Source: Anaerolineales bacterium | GTDB lineage: Bacteria; Chloroflexota; Anaerolineae; Anaerolineales; E44-bin32 | Reading direction: 5' to 3' | Length of the DNA stretch: 10,047 nt | NCBI GenBank assembly: GCA_030668545.1 | Contig: DAOUTT010000046.1 | Location: 1 to 10,047, forward strand | Shown: positions 1 through 6,478 of the stretch, piece by piece | How the letters are laid out: each line of letters opens with the position of its first letter | Numbering within the stretch: position 1 is the first letter of the stretch | Notes under the pieces: generated by a model | What the model saw: only the letters and a program-made list of their open reading frames with translations | What the model was told of the DNA's origin: nothing | Databases searched by the model: none | Made by a program: the position numbers and the translations under genes

Positions 1-2
1 AG

Positions 3-236
3 CTATTCATCGAGAACGGTGGAGCGGCGATAGCTCCCTTTATCGCCGGTTTGATTGCGGTGCGTTATTCTCTGCATGATGCAATCCTGTGGATCTGCCT
101 CATAGCGTGGGTGCTGGGAGCGATAATCCTGGCTTTTGCAGCTTACAAGGTGCCGGAGGACATCTCCAACCTGCGCGACCAAATGCGGGCGCGAGCCCTG
201 AGTGAGCAAGAAGCTCCGGCGCTCGGAAAGATATAA
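3..236 (+). CDS. C-terminal fragment of a membrane transporter, probably MFS
   Basis: The reading frame is open from the window edge (first full codon at 3) to the TAA at 234-236, so the gene begins outside the window. The 77 visible residues start with a glycine/alanine-rich membrane stretch (GGAAIAPFIAGLIAVRYSL). A second hydrophobic stretch follows (AILWICLIAWVLGAIILAFAAY), then a charged cytoplasmic tail of about 30 residues (KVPEDISNLRDQMRARALSE). Two final helices, the APxIAG pattern and a basic/acidic tail fit the end of a 12-helix major facilitator transporter. That family call rests on general appearance only. Substrate and direction of transport cannot be seen. A TTG at 51 could open a shorter frame, but the similarity-like pattern continues upstream of it, so it is not taken as a start. 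Confidence 0.6.
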   Translation, partial: LFIENGGAAIAPFIAGLIAVRYSLHDAILWICLIAWVLGAIILAFAAYKVPEDISNLRDQMRARALSEQEAPALGKI

Positions 237-300
237 GCTAAATAACTGTCCGAGCGATGGATCTGCGTGCCGCTCAAGCGTGATGATCTGAGTTAGATTT

Positions 301-1686
301 ATGGTTGATCGAAACAAGGCGATGAACCGGAAAGTCTTCGAGAGCGCAGAGAGCGCCTCCCCGGTGTTAACGCGGCTCATTGCTGGAGTTCTTTCCGGTC
401 ATCCCGAGACAGTCTTTAACTTTAGTGAGCCTGAGAAGATTGGGCTTGCCCTGCTTAATCGATTGCCGGTTTCGATCGCCCGCGCGGTGGTCCGCCTGCA
501 GTTTCGGTGGACTGCTCTCTCTCCCCTTGAAGCGGAAGAACTCCGGGTAGAACAACTCGTCGCTGCACGTCTCGCTGACTATGATGGGGTCGAGGGACAA
601 TTTGATTCGATTCTCGTAGGCAGTGCGATGGGTGGCGCCACGGCTCATCTCGCGGCGGTCCTCGGTGCCCCATTTCTTCCCCAGCCTTTCATTCTTGGCT
701 TGCGAGGCGGGAGCCCCGAAGACGAAGTGCCCCCTCACCTCGCGCTCACTTCTAGCGTAGCAGAGCGGATTCTGGACAATAATCCGGAGGTCATGGCCAT
801 CGGACACTTTGATCCGATCCATGATGGATGGCTCACGCGCGTCGTCAGTCATCTGCGGTTGAAGCTGATTGATTTGCCGCGAGGTTATCGGGAATTTCTT
901 CAGAATAGGCTCAAACCAGGCGGCACGATCGTTTATCTCGATTGCGAGGCGCGCTGGCTGCACTACAAGCTAGGCGCTCGACAGGTTTACCAAATTGGCG
1001 GCTGGGGAGGAATTTCACCTGAGGAGTTTATTGAAGGAAGTGACCGTATCGATCGCGCGCTGGTGGAGTCTGGCTCAAAACACCGCGGGGGTTGGGGGAT
1101 CCCGGATCAAAGCCCCGTCGAGGGACCTGAATCGGAGTGGGGAAGTGAGCCGGGCCTCGACCAGGCATTGGAAATCTTTGCCCGCGAGCAGGGATACGGT
1201 TTTGAGCGCATCACTTTCGATGACCCGCAGGGGTTTTCGCGCCTGGCATTCCTCGCCCATGAAGAGCTTTACCGCCGGCAGGGCCGCGAGGTAGAGGGCG
1301 TCGTGGTGGAGACCTTCACACAGTATGACCCTCAACTCGTACTCTCCTCGGGTCTGTTGCCTCTATGGTTGATCTTCAACACGACGGATAGCCGCGAATT
1401 TCTTGAGACGCAGCGCCAATTCTTCCCCCGCGGGAAGCCTGTCTATTTCAGCGGGCTGGTCACACTCTCGCGCACACCGGACATGGTGCCGTGGGAGGGG
1501 TGGGCGCAGGCTTTAGAAGGTTTCTCCTGGACCAGCATCGGCGCCCGACCGTCGCGATACCCCGAGGATCTCATCTCACTGTGGCGATGGTCGGAACGGC
1601 TCCGTGAGCTTGCGCCAGCCTTAGAAGCTTTCAAACCCTCCACGTTGCCGCTCTCCGCACTGCTCGATCTTATCCCCCAGGTCTAA
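301..1686 (+). CDS. Hypothetical soluble protein, 461 aa, family not recognised
   Basis: This long frame runs from ATG 301 to TAA 1684-1686, with in-frame codon choice like its neighbours. I do not recognise the family. There is no signal peptide or clear membrane helix, so it is probably cytoplasmic. Residues 100-112 (QFDSILVGSAMGG) look like a beta strand followed by a glycine-rich turn. Residues 200-225 (NRLKPGGTIVYLDCEARW) resemble the strand after a KPGG turn seen in many Rossmann-like folds. A tryptophan/glycine-rich stretch (YQIGGWGGISPEEF) follows near 230-245, and another (HRGGWGIPDQSP) near 260-272. The sequence has very few cysteines. No good Shine-Dalgarno site precedes ATG 301. 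ATG 322 (MNRKVFES) is an alternative start with a weak AAGG upstream. It stands alone between the transporter fragment and the copper genes, and a weak hairpin follows it, so it is probably monocistronic. No function is assigned. Confidence 0.75.
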   Translation: MVDRNKAMNRKVFESAESASPVLTRLIAGVLSGHPETVFNFSEPEKIGLALLNRLPVSIARAVVRLQFRWTALSPLEAEELRVEQLVAARLADYDGVEGQFDSILVGSAMGGATAHLAAVLGAPFLPQPFILGLRGGSPEDEVPPHLALTSSVAERILDNNPEVMAIGHFDPIHDGWLTRVVSHLRLKLIDLPRGYREFLQNRLKPGGTIVYLDCEARWLHYKLGARQVYQIGGWGGISPEEFIEGSDRIDRALVESGSKHRGGWGIPDQSPVEGPESEWGSEPGLDQALEIFAREQGYGFERITFDDPQGFSRLAFLAHEELYRRQGREVEGVVVETFTQYDPQLVLSSGLLPLWLIFNTTDSREFLETQRQFFPRGKPVYFSGLVTLSRTPDMVPWEGWAQALEGFSWTSIGARPSRYPEDLISLWRWSERLRELAPALEAFKPSTLPLSALLDLIPQV

Positions 1687-1689
1687 TCG

Positions 1690-1723
1690 ACACACACAAA
1701 ACCAGGGGCTGCCCTGTGTGTTT
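1690..1723 (+). terminator. Possible weak terminator after the 461-aa gene
   Basis: Four bases after the TAA, an ACACAC run (1690-1695) faces GTGTGT (1716-1721). Inside, CAGGG (1703-1707) can pair with CCCTG (1712-1716) around a 4-base loop. The outer and inner helices are offset by an unpaired AAAAC stretch and share one base. Only TTT follows (1721-1723). It could separate the upstream gene from the csoR promoter that starts 10 bp further on, but the short U run makes it a poor intrinsic terminator. Confidence 0.3.
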
Positions 1724-1732
1724 AGGTCATAC

Positions 1733-1761
1733 TTGACAAACTATATCTAATAAGATATATT
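1733..1761 (+). promoter_or_regulatory. Sigma-70-type promoter of the csoR copper operon
   Basis: A perfect -35 TTGACA (1733-1738) is followed, after exactly 17 bp, by TATATT (1756-1761), which matches the -10 consensus at 5 of 6 positions. The predicted transcription start falls near 1768, at the left edge of the operator palindrome, about 40 bases before csoR. It is the best promoter in the window. Its overlap with the operator explains how CsoR could shut it off. Confidence 0.85.
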
Positions 1762-1766
1762 ATTGG

Positions 1767-1795
1767 TATACCCGCCCCCGTAGGGGGGGGGTATA
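1767..1795 (+). promoter_or_regulatory. CsoR operator: C-run/G-run palindrome
   Basis: The left arm TATACCCGCCCCCG (1767-1780) and right arm AGGGGGGGGGTATA (1782-1795) are inverted repeats around T1781, matching at 12 of 14 positions. CsoR-family repressors are known to bind operators made of a C run and a G run flanked by A/T-rich TATA-like ends, which is what is seen here. The site begins about 6 bp after the -10 element, over the predicted transcription start. This supports autoregulation of csoR and copper induction of the genes behind it. Confidence 0.85.
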
Positions 1796-1805
1796 AAGGG
1801 AGGGC

Positions 1806-2078
1806 ATGATGGATCGAGAGGACACACTTCACCGCTTGAAAAATATCGCCGGCCATATTCACGGAATTGAGCGCATGGTTGAGAACGATGCCTACTGCAT
1901 CGATTTGCTCGGACAAATCCAGGCGGTGCAGGCAGCGTTAAACAAGGTGAGCTCGAATATATTGAACGACCATCTCCATTCATGTTTGATCACCGCTGTG
2001 CAAGGCGATGACCCGGAAGAGCGCGAGAGAGTACTAAAAGAAATCATCGAAGTCTACGAGACGGCGACGAAAGTATAG
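1806..2078 (+). CDS. csoR: CsoR-family copper-sensing repressor
   Basis: This 90-residue all-helical protein has the DUF156/CsoR pattern (LHRLKNIAGHIHGIERMVEND, then YCIDLLGQIQAVQAAL). The Cu(I) ligand triad is visible as C31, H56 and C60. Its spacing (25 and 4) equals that of C36-H61-C65 in Mycobacterium CsoR. Y30 before the first cysteine and E79 in the LKEII segment probably match the second-shell Tyr and Glu of copper-type members. The triad argues for copper rather than nickel/cobalt (RcnR) or formaldehyde (FrmR) sensing. In this family the apo-protein binds DNA and Cu(I) releases it. ATG 1806 and ATG 1809 are adjacent. The GGAGG at 1799-1803 lies 2 nt from the first and 5 nt from the second, so 1809 may be the true start. 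copZ follows after 38 nt. Confidence 0.93.
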   Translation: MMDREDTLHRLKNIAGHIHGIERMVENDAYCIDLLGQIQAVQAALNKVSSNILNDHLHSCLITAVQGDDPEERERVLKEIIEVYETATKV

Positions 2079-2103
2079 TTTTACAGAATCCGAGAAAGTA
2101 TTC

Positions 2104-2110
2104 AAGGAGG
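2104..2110 (+). promoter_or_regulatory. Strong ribosome binding site of copZ
   Basis: AAGGAGG, a near-perfect Shine-Dalgarno sequence, lies 6 nt before ATG 2117. It fixes the chaperone start and suggests high translation, as expected for an abundant small metallochaperone. Confidence 0.85.
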
Positions 2111-2116
2111 TATAGG

Positions 2117-2323
2117 ATGAGCACAGTTTCGTTTGAAGTACCAGGGATCTCATGTGGTCACTGCACGCACACGATCCAAACTGAAGTGGGGGAGCTCGAG
2201 GGAGTAAAGAGCGTTGAAGCCTCACAAAGTGACAGGCGAGTGAAGGTGGAGTTTGAGCCCCCGGCGACGGAAGAACAAATTGCGGGTTTGCTGACAGAAA
2301 TCAATTACCCGCCAGCATTGTAG
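2117..2323 (+). CDS. copZ: CopZ-like copper chaperone (HMA domain)
   Basis: This 68-residue protein is a single heavy-metal-associated domain of the usual length. The N-terminal strand VSFEVPGIS leads to the metal loop GISCGHC with C13 and C16. A helix (THTIQTEVGELEGVKSVEAS), a strand (RRVKVEFEPP) and a second helix (ATEEQIAGLLTEI) complete the beta-alpha-beta-beta-alpha-beta fold. The C-terminal NYPPAL corresponds to the Gly-Tyr/Phe end seen in the family. Such proteins bind Cu(I) through the two cysteines in the cytoplasm and pass it to CopA or to CsoR. The SCGHC loop replaces the commoner TCxxC form but keeps both cysteines. Its place between csoR and copA supports a copper role. A mercury- or zinc-type HMA protein would be the alternative, with no mer or znt genes here to support it. 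Confidence 0.92.
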   Translation: MSTVSFEVPGISCGHCTHTIQTEVGELEGVKSVEASQSDRRVKVEFEPPATEEQIAGLLTEINYPPAL

Positions 2324-2528
2324 TAGTCAATTCATCGCGGTGGGATTGATAAGATTAATTTCGCATCGAAGCGCAGTGGAGTGACGTAGATGACGCCACT
2401 CCATTGCACTCTATGCCTGATGAAAGTTTAACTATTTTGCCTGCATGAGGAACGTTGCGATCTGTAAATTCCATGCTGGTCGCCCCGGGTGAGATATAAA
2501 GCATAGCCAAGAAAAGGGAAAGAGAATC
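2324..2528. other. Intergenic region copZ-copA (205 bp)
   Basis: No coding frame is convincing here. The stretch contains an imperfect hairpin at 2373-2407 (listed separately) and a -10-like TATAAA at 2495-2500 without a recognisable -35. It also contains a purine-rich leader to copA (AGGGAAAGAGA, 2515-2525). No second CsoR-type C-run/G-run palindrome is visible. copA is therefore probably reached by transcription from the csoR promoter, possibly supplemented by a weak internal promoter. Confidence 0.6.
2373..2407 (+). other. RNA hairpin between copZ and copA
   Basis: GCAGTGGAGTG (2373-2383) pairs with CACTCCATTGC (2397-2407): ten Watson-Crick pairs and one G-U. After one A/C mismatch, CGT (2385-2387) pairs with ACG (2393-2395) around a 5-base loop. 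No U run follows, so it is not a classical terminator. It could stabilise or process the copZ end of a polycistronic mRNA, or be a decayed repeat. Confidence 0.55.
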
Positions 2529-4979
2529 ATGGAAGAAGCGAAGAAGACACTCACACTTCCGATTACTGGAATGACCTGCGCGAACTGCGTAGCTGCGGTC
2601 GAACGCAACCTGAATAAACTCGACGGAGTCCAATCTGCGAATGTCAATTTAGCTTCTGAGCGAGCGAGCGTGGATTTCGATCCCACCAAGGTGGATCAAA
2701 AGGACATCATCGCCCGAATCAAAAGAACAGGTTATGACATCGCCCTCGGTGAAGCAGACTTCGTCCTGAAGCGTTTGGGTGACGTCAGCGACGCACGCCG
2801 GCTGGAAGAAGCCCTGCTTGTAACCGACGGCGTTGTTGGCGCTTCGGCGAATCTGGCTTCTGAGCGAGTACGCGTCCAATACATACCAACTGTTGTGAGC
2901 CAATCAGATCTTCGCAAAGTGATCCGCAACGCGGGTTTTGAAGCGCTCAAGACATCCGATCGAGTGGAGGATGTCGAACGTGCGGCACGAGAGAAGGAGA
3001 TCAATCACCAGAAGCGATTGCTCATCGTGGGGTTGATTTTCACGATTCCCTTGTTCCTGCTCTCTATGGCCAGGGATTTTGGGCTATTACCCGCGGGTCT
3101 CGCTGATGCGAACTGGCTCCCGTGGCTGATGTTCACCCTGGCAACACCGGTTCAATTCTACGTGGGTTGGCAATACTACGACGGAGCCTACAAGGCGCTG
3201 CGCAACAAGTCAGCTAACATGGATGTTTTGATAGCTATGGGCTCCTCAGCTGCATATTTTTACTCTATTCCGGTGATGCTTGGCTTGATCGATGGGCATG
3301 TATACTTTGAAACTTCGGCAGTTATTATCACACTGATCGTCCTGGGGAAATTCCTGGAGGCGCGTGCGAAGGGCAGAACGAGCGAGGCCATTAGAAAACT
3401 GCTTGGTCTTCAAGCGAGGACGGCGCGCATTGTCCGCGATGGGCAGGAAGTTGACATACCCATAGAAGAAGTCGATGTGGGCGACATCGTCGTCGTTCGC
3501 CCTGGCGAGAAATTCCCTGTTGATGGCGTCGTAATCGAGGGCAAAACATCTGTCGATGAGTCGATGCTCACCGGCGAGTCTCTGCCGCAAGAGAAAGGGC
3601 CTGGAGACCCTGTAGTCGGCGCTACGGTGAATAAGCTAGGCCGGATTAAGTTCGAAGCGTTAAAAATCGGTAAGGATACAGCCCTGGCGCAGATCATTCG
3701 CTTGGTCGAGGATGCTCAGGGAAGCAAAGCTCCGATTCAACGCCTGGCAGACCAGGTCTCGTCGATTTTCGTTCCGGTTGTGATCGGGATTGCCTTTGCT
3801 ACGTTTTTGGCGTGGTATTTCCTTGCCCCTCCTCCGACGGGCGATATTTCTAACTTTACTCGCGCTCTGATCAATACGGTGGCAGTCCTGGTTATTGCTT
3901 GCCCTTGTGCGATGGGCCTGGCTACTCCAACAGCAGTGATGGTTGGGACCGGCAGAGGCGCCAACATGGGGATTTTATTCAAATCCAGCGCGGCGCTTGA
4001 GCGGGCGGGTAGTTTAACTACGGTCATTCTGGATAAGACGGGCACAATCACTCGCGGCCAACCTACGGTCACCGACATCATCGTGAATGGATGGGATGGG
4101 GGTGAGAGCGATTTACTCAAGCTCGTCGCGAGCGCGGAGCGTGGTTCCGAACACCCATTGGGAGAGGCGGTTGTCGAAGCGGCTCTAGCTCAGGATATTC
4201 CATTAGATGAGCCGGACGGTTTCAAAGCCATTGCCGGTCATGGGATAGTCGCCAGCGTGGGGAAGCGGGAGGTTGTCATCGGTTCGCCGAAGCTGCTCGC
4301 TGAACGCGGCATGGGTCTCAATGGCCTCGATGGGGAGATTGAGCGCTTGCGGTCGCAGGCGAAAACAGTGATTGCTGTAGCAATAGACGGTAAACCAGCC
4401 GGTATTTTGGGCATCGCCGATACGGTGAAAGATGGTTCAGTCGAAGCAATTGAAGCCCTCCACGACATGGGATTGGAGGTCGTCATGATTACTGGCGATA
4501 ACCTCCAAACCGCCCAAGCGATCGGTTCTTTGGTCGGTCTACACTCACAAGATTCCCAGGGGAACAGTCTCATCCGCGCCGAAGTGCTTCCGGCAGAGAA
4601 GGCAGAAGTGGTCAGAGATCTTCAAAGCCAGGGAAAGGTCGTTGCCATGGTCGGGGATGGGATCAACGACGCTCCAGCGCTAGCACAAGCGGATGTTGGG
4701 ATCGCCATTGGAACGGGTACGGATGTGGCTATTGCCGCCGCTCCAATTACGCTTCTAAGCGGCGATCTGCGCGGCGTGCCGCGAGCAATCACTCTATCCC
4801 GCAGAACCCTGCGCACCATCAAGCAGAACCTATTTTGGGCATTGATATATAATGTTCTCCTCATTCCGAGCGCAGCACTCGGCTTCCTGAATCCCATGTT
4901 TGCCGCCGGGGCTATGGCTTTCAGTTCGATATTCGTTGTAACAAACAGCCTCAGGTTGAGAGGTGTGAAGCTCACCTGA
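2529..4979 (+). CDS. copA: Cu(I)-exporting P1B-type ATPase CopA
   Basis: This 816-residue ATPase pumps Cu(I) out of the cytoplasm using ATP. HMA domain 1 (about residues 8-72) carries GMTCANC with C17 and C20. A second HMA-like domain (about 77-142) lacks the CxxC and reads GDVSDARR at that place. Membrane helices begin near residue 160. The actuator motif TGES (348-351) follows, then the transport-site helix with CPC (458-460). The phosphorylation motif DKTGT has D502. The nucleotide-domain HP is at 542-543, and GDGIND surrounds D710. Copper-type P1B-1 signatures also appear in the last helices: IYN (TM7) and MAFSS (TM8). The length is normal. The start is ATG 2529, with AGGGA 9 nt upstream. 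It follows csoR-copZ and precedes ccdA after a 136-bp gap. Silver transport is possible; zinc or cadmium is unlikely because of the YN and MxxSS motifs. Confidence 0.96.
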   Translation: MEEAKKTLTLPITGMTCANCVAAVERNLNKLDGVQSANVNLASERASVDFDPTKVDQKDIIARIKRTGYDIALGEADFVLKRLGDVSDARRLEEALLVTDGVVGASANLASERVRVQYIPTVVSQSDLRKVIRNAGFEALKTSDRVEDVERAAREKEINHQKRLLIVGLIFTIPLFLLSMARDFGLLPAGLADANWLPWLMFTLATPVQFYVGWQYYDGAYKALRNKSANMDVLIAMGSSAAYFYSIPVMLGLIDGHVYFETSAVIITLIVLGKFLEARAKGRTSEAIRKLLGLQARTARIVRDGQEVDIPIEEVDVGDIVVVRPGEKFPVDGVVIEGKTSVDESMLTGESLPQEKGPGDPVVGATVNKLGRIKFEALKIGKDTALAQIIRLVEDAQGSKAPIQRLADQVSSIFVPVVIGIAFATFLAWYFLAPPPTGDISNFTRALINTVAVLVIACPCAMGLATPTAVMVGTGRGANMGILFKSSAALERAGSLTTVILDKTGTITRGQPTVTDIIVNGWDGGESDLLKLVASAERGSEHPLGEAVVEAALAQDIPLDEPDGFKAIAGHGIVASVGKREVVIGSPKLLAERGMGLNGLDGEIERLRSQAKTVIAVAIDGKPAGILGIADTVKDGSVEAIEALHDMGLEVVMITGDNLQTAQAIGSLVGLHSQDSQGNSLIRAEVLPAEKAEVVRDLQSQGKVVAMVGDGINDAPALAQADVGIAIGTGTDVAIAAAPITLLSGDLRGVPRAITLSRRTLRTIKQNLFWALIYNVLLIPSAALGFLNPMFAAGAMAFSSIFVVTNSLRLRGVKLT

Positions 4980-5004
4980 TTTTCTGCTTCACTCCGGTGA
5001 GAGC
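4965..5004 (+). other. Overlapping alternative stems at the copA stop codon
   Basis: GTGAAGC (4965-4971) can pair with GCTTCAC (4986-4992), and CTCACC (4971-4976) can pair with GGTGAG (4996-5001). The two 6-7 bp helices interleave and share C4971, so they would be mutually exclusive or form a pseudoknot-like fold around the TGA at 4977-4979. No U run follows. This may be chance and is recorded at low confidence. Confidence 0.3.
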
Positions 5005-5021
5005 AAAATTGATTTGCCACC

Positions 5022-5050
5022 TTGATCGTTGGGGGCGAAGGCGGTATGCT
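5022..5050 (+). promoter_or_regulatory. Possible weak promoter before ccdA
   Basis: TTGATC (5022-5027) and TATGCT (5045-5050) are separated by 17 bp and each match consensus at 4 of 6 positions. A start near 5057 would give a leader of about 60 bases to ATG 5116. This could let the redox genes be expressed without copper, or it may be chance. No CsoR-type palindrome is nearby. Confidence 0.3.
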
Positions 5051-5115
5051 TCACACATTCAGTACGAGCTGAAACCACAAAAAGGGGAACACAGGGTGGA
5101 GGAGAAACGGATTCG

Positions 5116-5853
5116 ATGGATCTCAGCGGCCTCACTTTAAGCCCATACTGGGTTGGCATTGCGACTCTTGCCGGACTGTTATCGTTCTTATCGCCCTGCG
5201 TCCTCGCTCTCGTACCAGCCTATATCGGCTATCTCGGCGGGCGATCTGTATCCCCCTCGGGTGAGGTTATCGCAAATCGCTGGACCACCTTCTCGCACGG
5301 GGTGGCTTTTGTCTTTGGGTTCAGCGTTGTATTCGTGCTGCTTGGTGCCGCCGCGTCTGCGATCGGTTTCATCTTATATGATCTGCGCACCTGGATTGCA
5401 CGCATCGGTGGCGTGGTCGTGATTATCTTTGGACTTCACACGATGGGTGTGATCAACATCCCTTTCCTGAACTACGACACCCGGCGGCAGGTGCAGCCTA
5501 ATCCGGGATTGGGTTACTTCTCATCGGCGCTAATGGGCGTTTTCTTCGCCGCTGGCTGGGCGCCGTGTGTTGGACCAGTCCTGGGCGCTGTGCTTACGCT
5601 GGCGATAAGCAGCGCTCGAATTATGGAGGGCGTCATTCTGCTCAGCGCCTATTCGCTCGGCCTGGCGATCCCCTTTCTTCTGATGGCTTTGGGGATAGGA
5701 CAAGCCGCAGAACTCATGCGTAAATACAGCAACGTCGTCCGTTACATCTCCATCATCACCGGTGTTATCCTCGTTATTGTTGGTGTGTTACTGCTCACCG
5801 GTAAGCTCGAGCAGCTAGCGCGATTCGGTTTCTTCGTCGACTTCGGTCTTTAG
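5116..5853 (+). CDS. ccdA: CcdA/DsbD-type transmembrane thiol electron conduit
   Basis: This 245-residue polytopic protein has about six hydrophobic segments, as in CcdA. Both family cysteines are visible: C28 in LSFLSPCVLALVPAYIGYL and C151 in GWAPCVGPVLG. Each lies in the (S/A)PC context of DsbD-beta/CcdA membrane domains. These proteins take electrons from cytoplasmic thioredoxin and reduce extracytoplasmic thioredoxin-like partners by disulfide exchange. The frame is open from a TTG at 5029, but the extra 29 residues are hydrophilic and unlike the family. ATG 5116 (MDLSGLTLSPYW) has GGAGGAG at 5098-5104, 11 nt upstream, and is chosen. A TlpA-like thioredoxin begins 7 nt after its stop, the natural partner. 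A role in cytochrome c maturation is the textbook one; the copA neighbour suggests a copper-stress role as an alternative. Confidence 0.92.
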   Translation: MDLSGLTLSPYWVGIATLAGLLSFLSPCVLALVPAYIGYLGGRSVSPSGEVIANRWTTFSHGVAFVFGFSVVFVLLGAAASAIGFILYDLRTWIARIGGVVVIIFGLHTMGVINIPFLNYDTRRQVQPNPGLGYFSSALMGVFFAAGWAPCVGPVLGAVLTLAISSARIMEGVILLSAYSLGLAIPFLLMALGIGQAAELMRKYSNVVRYISIITGVILVIVGVLLLTGKLEQLARFGFFVDFGL

Positions 5854-5860
5854 GTACAGC

Positions 5861-6478
5861 GTGCGTTTGGGATCTTCCTCTCGCATTGCCGCGTACATCC
5901 TGGTGGGCTTTCTCGTTGGGATCGCTTTTGCATTAGCCTTGTTTCTCGGCTTCCCAGGTGCAGAATCAGAAATTAGTAGTAGCGTTCTATCAACCGCTGC
6001 GCCGGATCCGAATGAAACACAAGAAATTGGAACGGTAGTGAGCAAGATTGCACCAGAGATCGGTGCACAGGCTCCAGACTTCGCGTTGCGCGATCTGGAG
6101 GGAAATGAAGCCCGCCTGAGCGATTACCGCGGAAGAACGGTGCTCCTGACCTTCTGGGCGACGTGGTGCGGTCCATGCCGTTTGGAGATGCCAACATTTG
6201 AAGGTCGCTATCAAGAGTTAAAGGACGATGGTTTCACCGTCCTGGGGTTAAATTACGACGAACCTATAGAGGATGTAAGTGCTTTCCGTGACGAACTCGG
6301 TTTATCCTTTCCTCTTCTTCTCGATCCTGGCGGAAGTGTTCAACGGCTTTACCGAATCCGCGGCTATCCATCGAGTATCTTTGTTGATCCCCAGGGTGTG
6401 GTCCGTGTAATCCATATAGGACTTATAACCGAGGGGCAACTAACCGATTATCTGGTAGAACTTGGGTATTCCCTATGA
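5861..6478 (+). CDS. Membrane-anchored TlpA/ResA-like thiol-disulfide oxidoreductase
   Basis: This 205-residue protein has an uncleaved-looking signal anchor at about residues 9-30 (IAAYILVGFLVGIAFALALF). A hydrophilic linker of about 30 residues follows, then an AhpC/TSA-Redoxin/TlpA domain beginning at IGAQAPDFALRDLEGNEARL. The active site is WCGPC, with C103 and C106, and the cis-proline is P170 in RGYPSSIFVD. Such proteins act outside the membrane to reduce disulfides, for instance in apocytochrome c (ResA/CcmG) or CuA-site proteins (TlpA), and are recharged by CcdA. The start is GTG 5861, 7 nt after the ccdA stop, with only a weak TAGGT upstream, so translation may be coupled. The stop overlaps the next start by 4 bp (ATGA). 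The exact client is unknown, so no gene symbol is given. Confidence 0.9.
   Translation: MRLGSSSRIAAYILVGFLVGIAFALALFLGFPGAESEISSSVLSTAAPDPNETQEIGTVVSKIAPEIGAQAPDFALRDLEGNEARLSDYRGRTVLLTFWATWCGPCRLEMPTFEGRYQELKDDGFTVLGLNYDEPIEDVSAFRDELGLSFPLLLDPGGSVQRLYRIRGYPSSIFVDPQGVVRVIHIGLITEGQLTDYLVELGYSL

Noticed and set aside
616..636. GSAMGG in the 461-aa protein as an alpha/beta-hydrolase nucleophile elbow
   Set aside because: The serine is not in a GxSxG position (V and M stand where the glycines should be), so no catalytic claim is justified.
367..963. Long minus-strand frame of 198 codons inside the 461-aa gene
   Set aside because: It is an antisense shadow, with Arg/Ser-rich composition and no recognisable domain or ribosome site.
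2404..2432. TTGCAC / TTTAAC as a promoter for copA
   Set aside because: Both boxes match consensus at only about half the positions, too weak to claim.
3737..4120. Minus-strand frame of 127 codons inside copA
   Set aside because: It lies fully opposite the conserved transport and phosphorylation motifs of copA and has no protein-like features.
5029..5115. Upstream TTG start adding 29 residues to CcdA
   Set aside because: The extension is hydrophilic and unlike the family, whereas ATG 5116 has GGAGGAG upstream and starts right before the first membrane helix.
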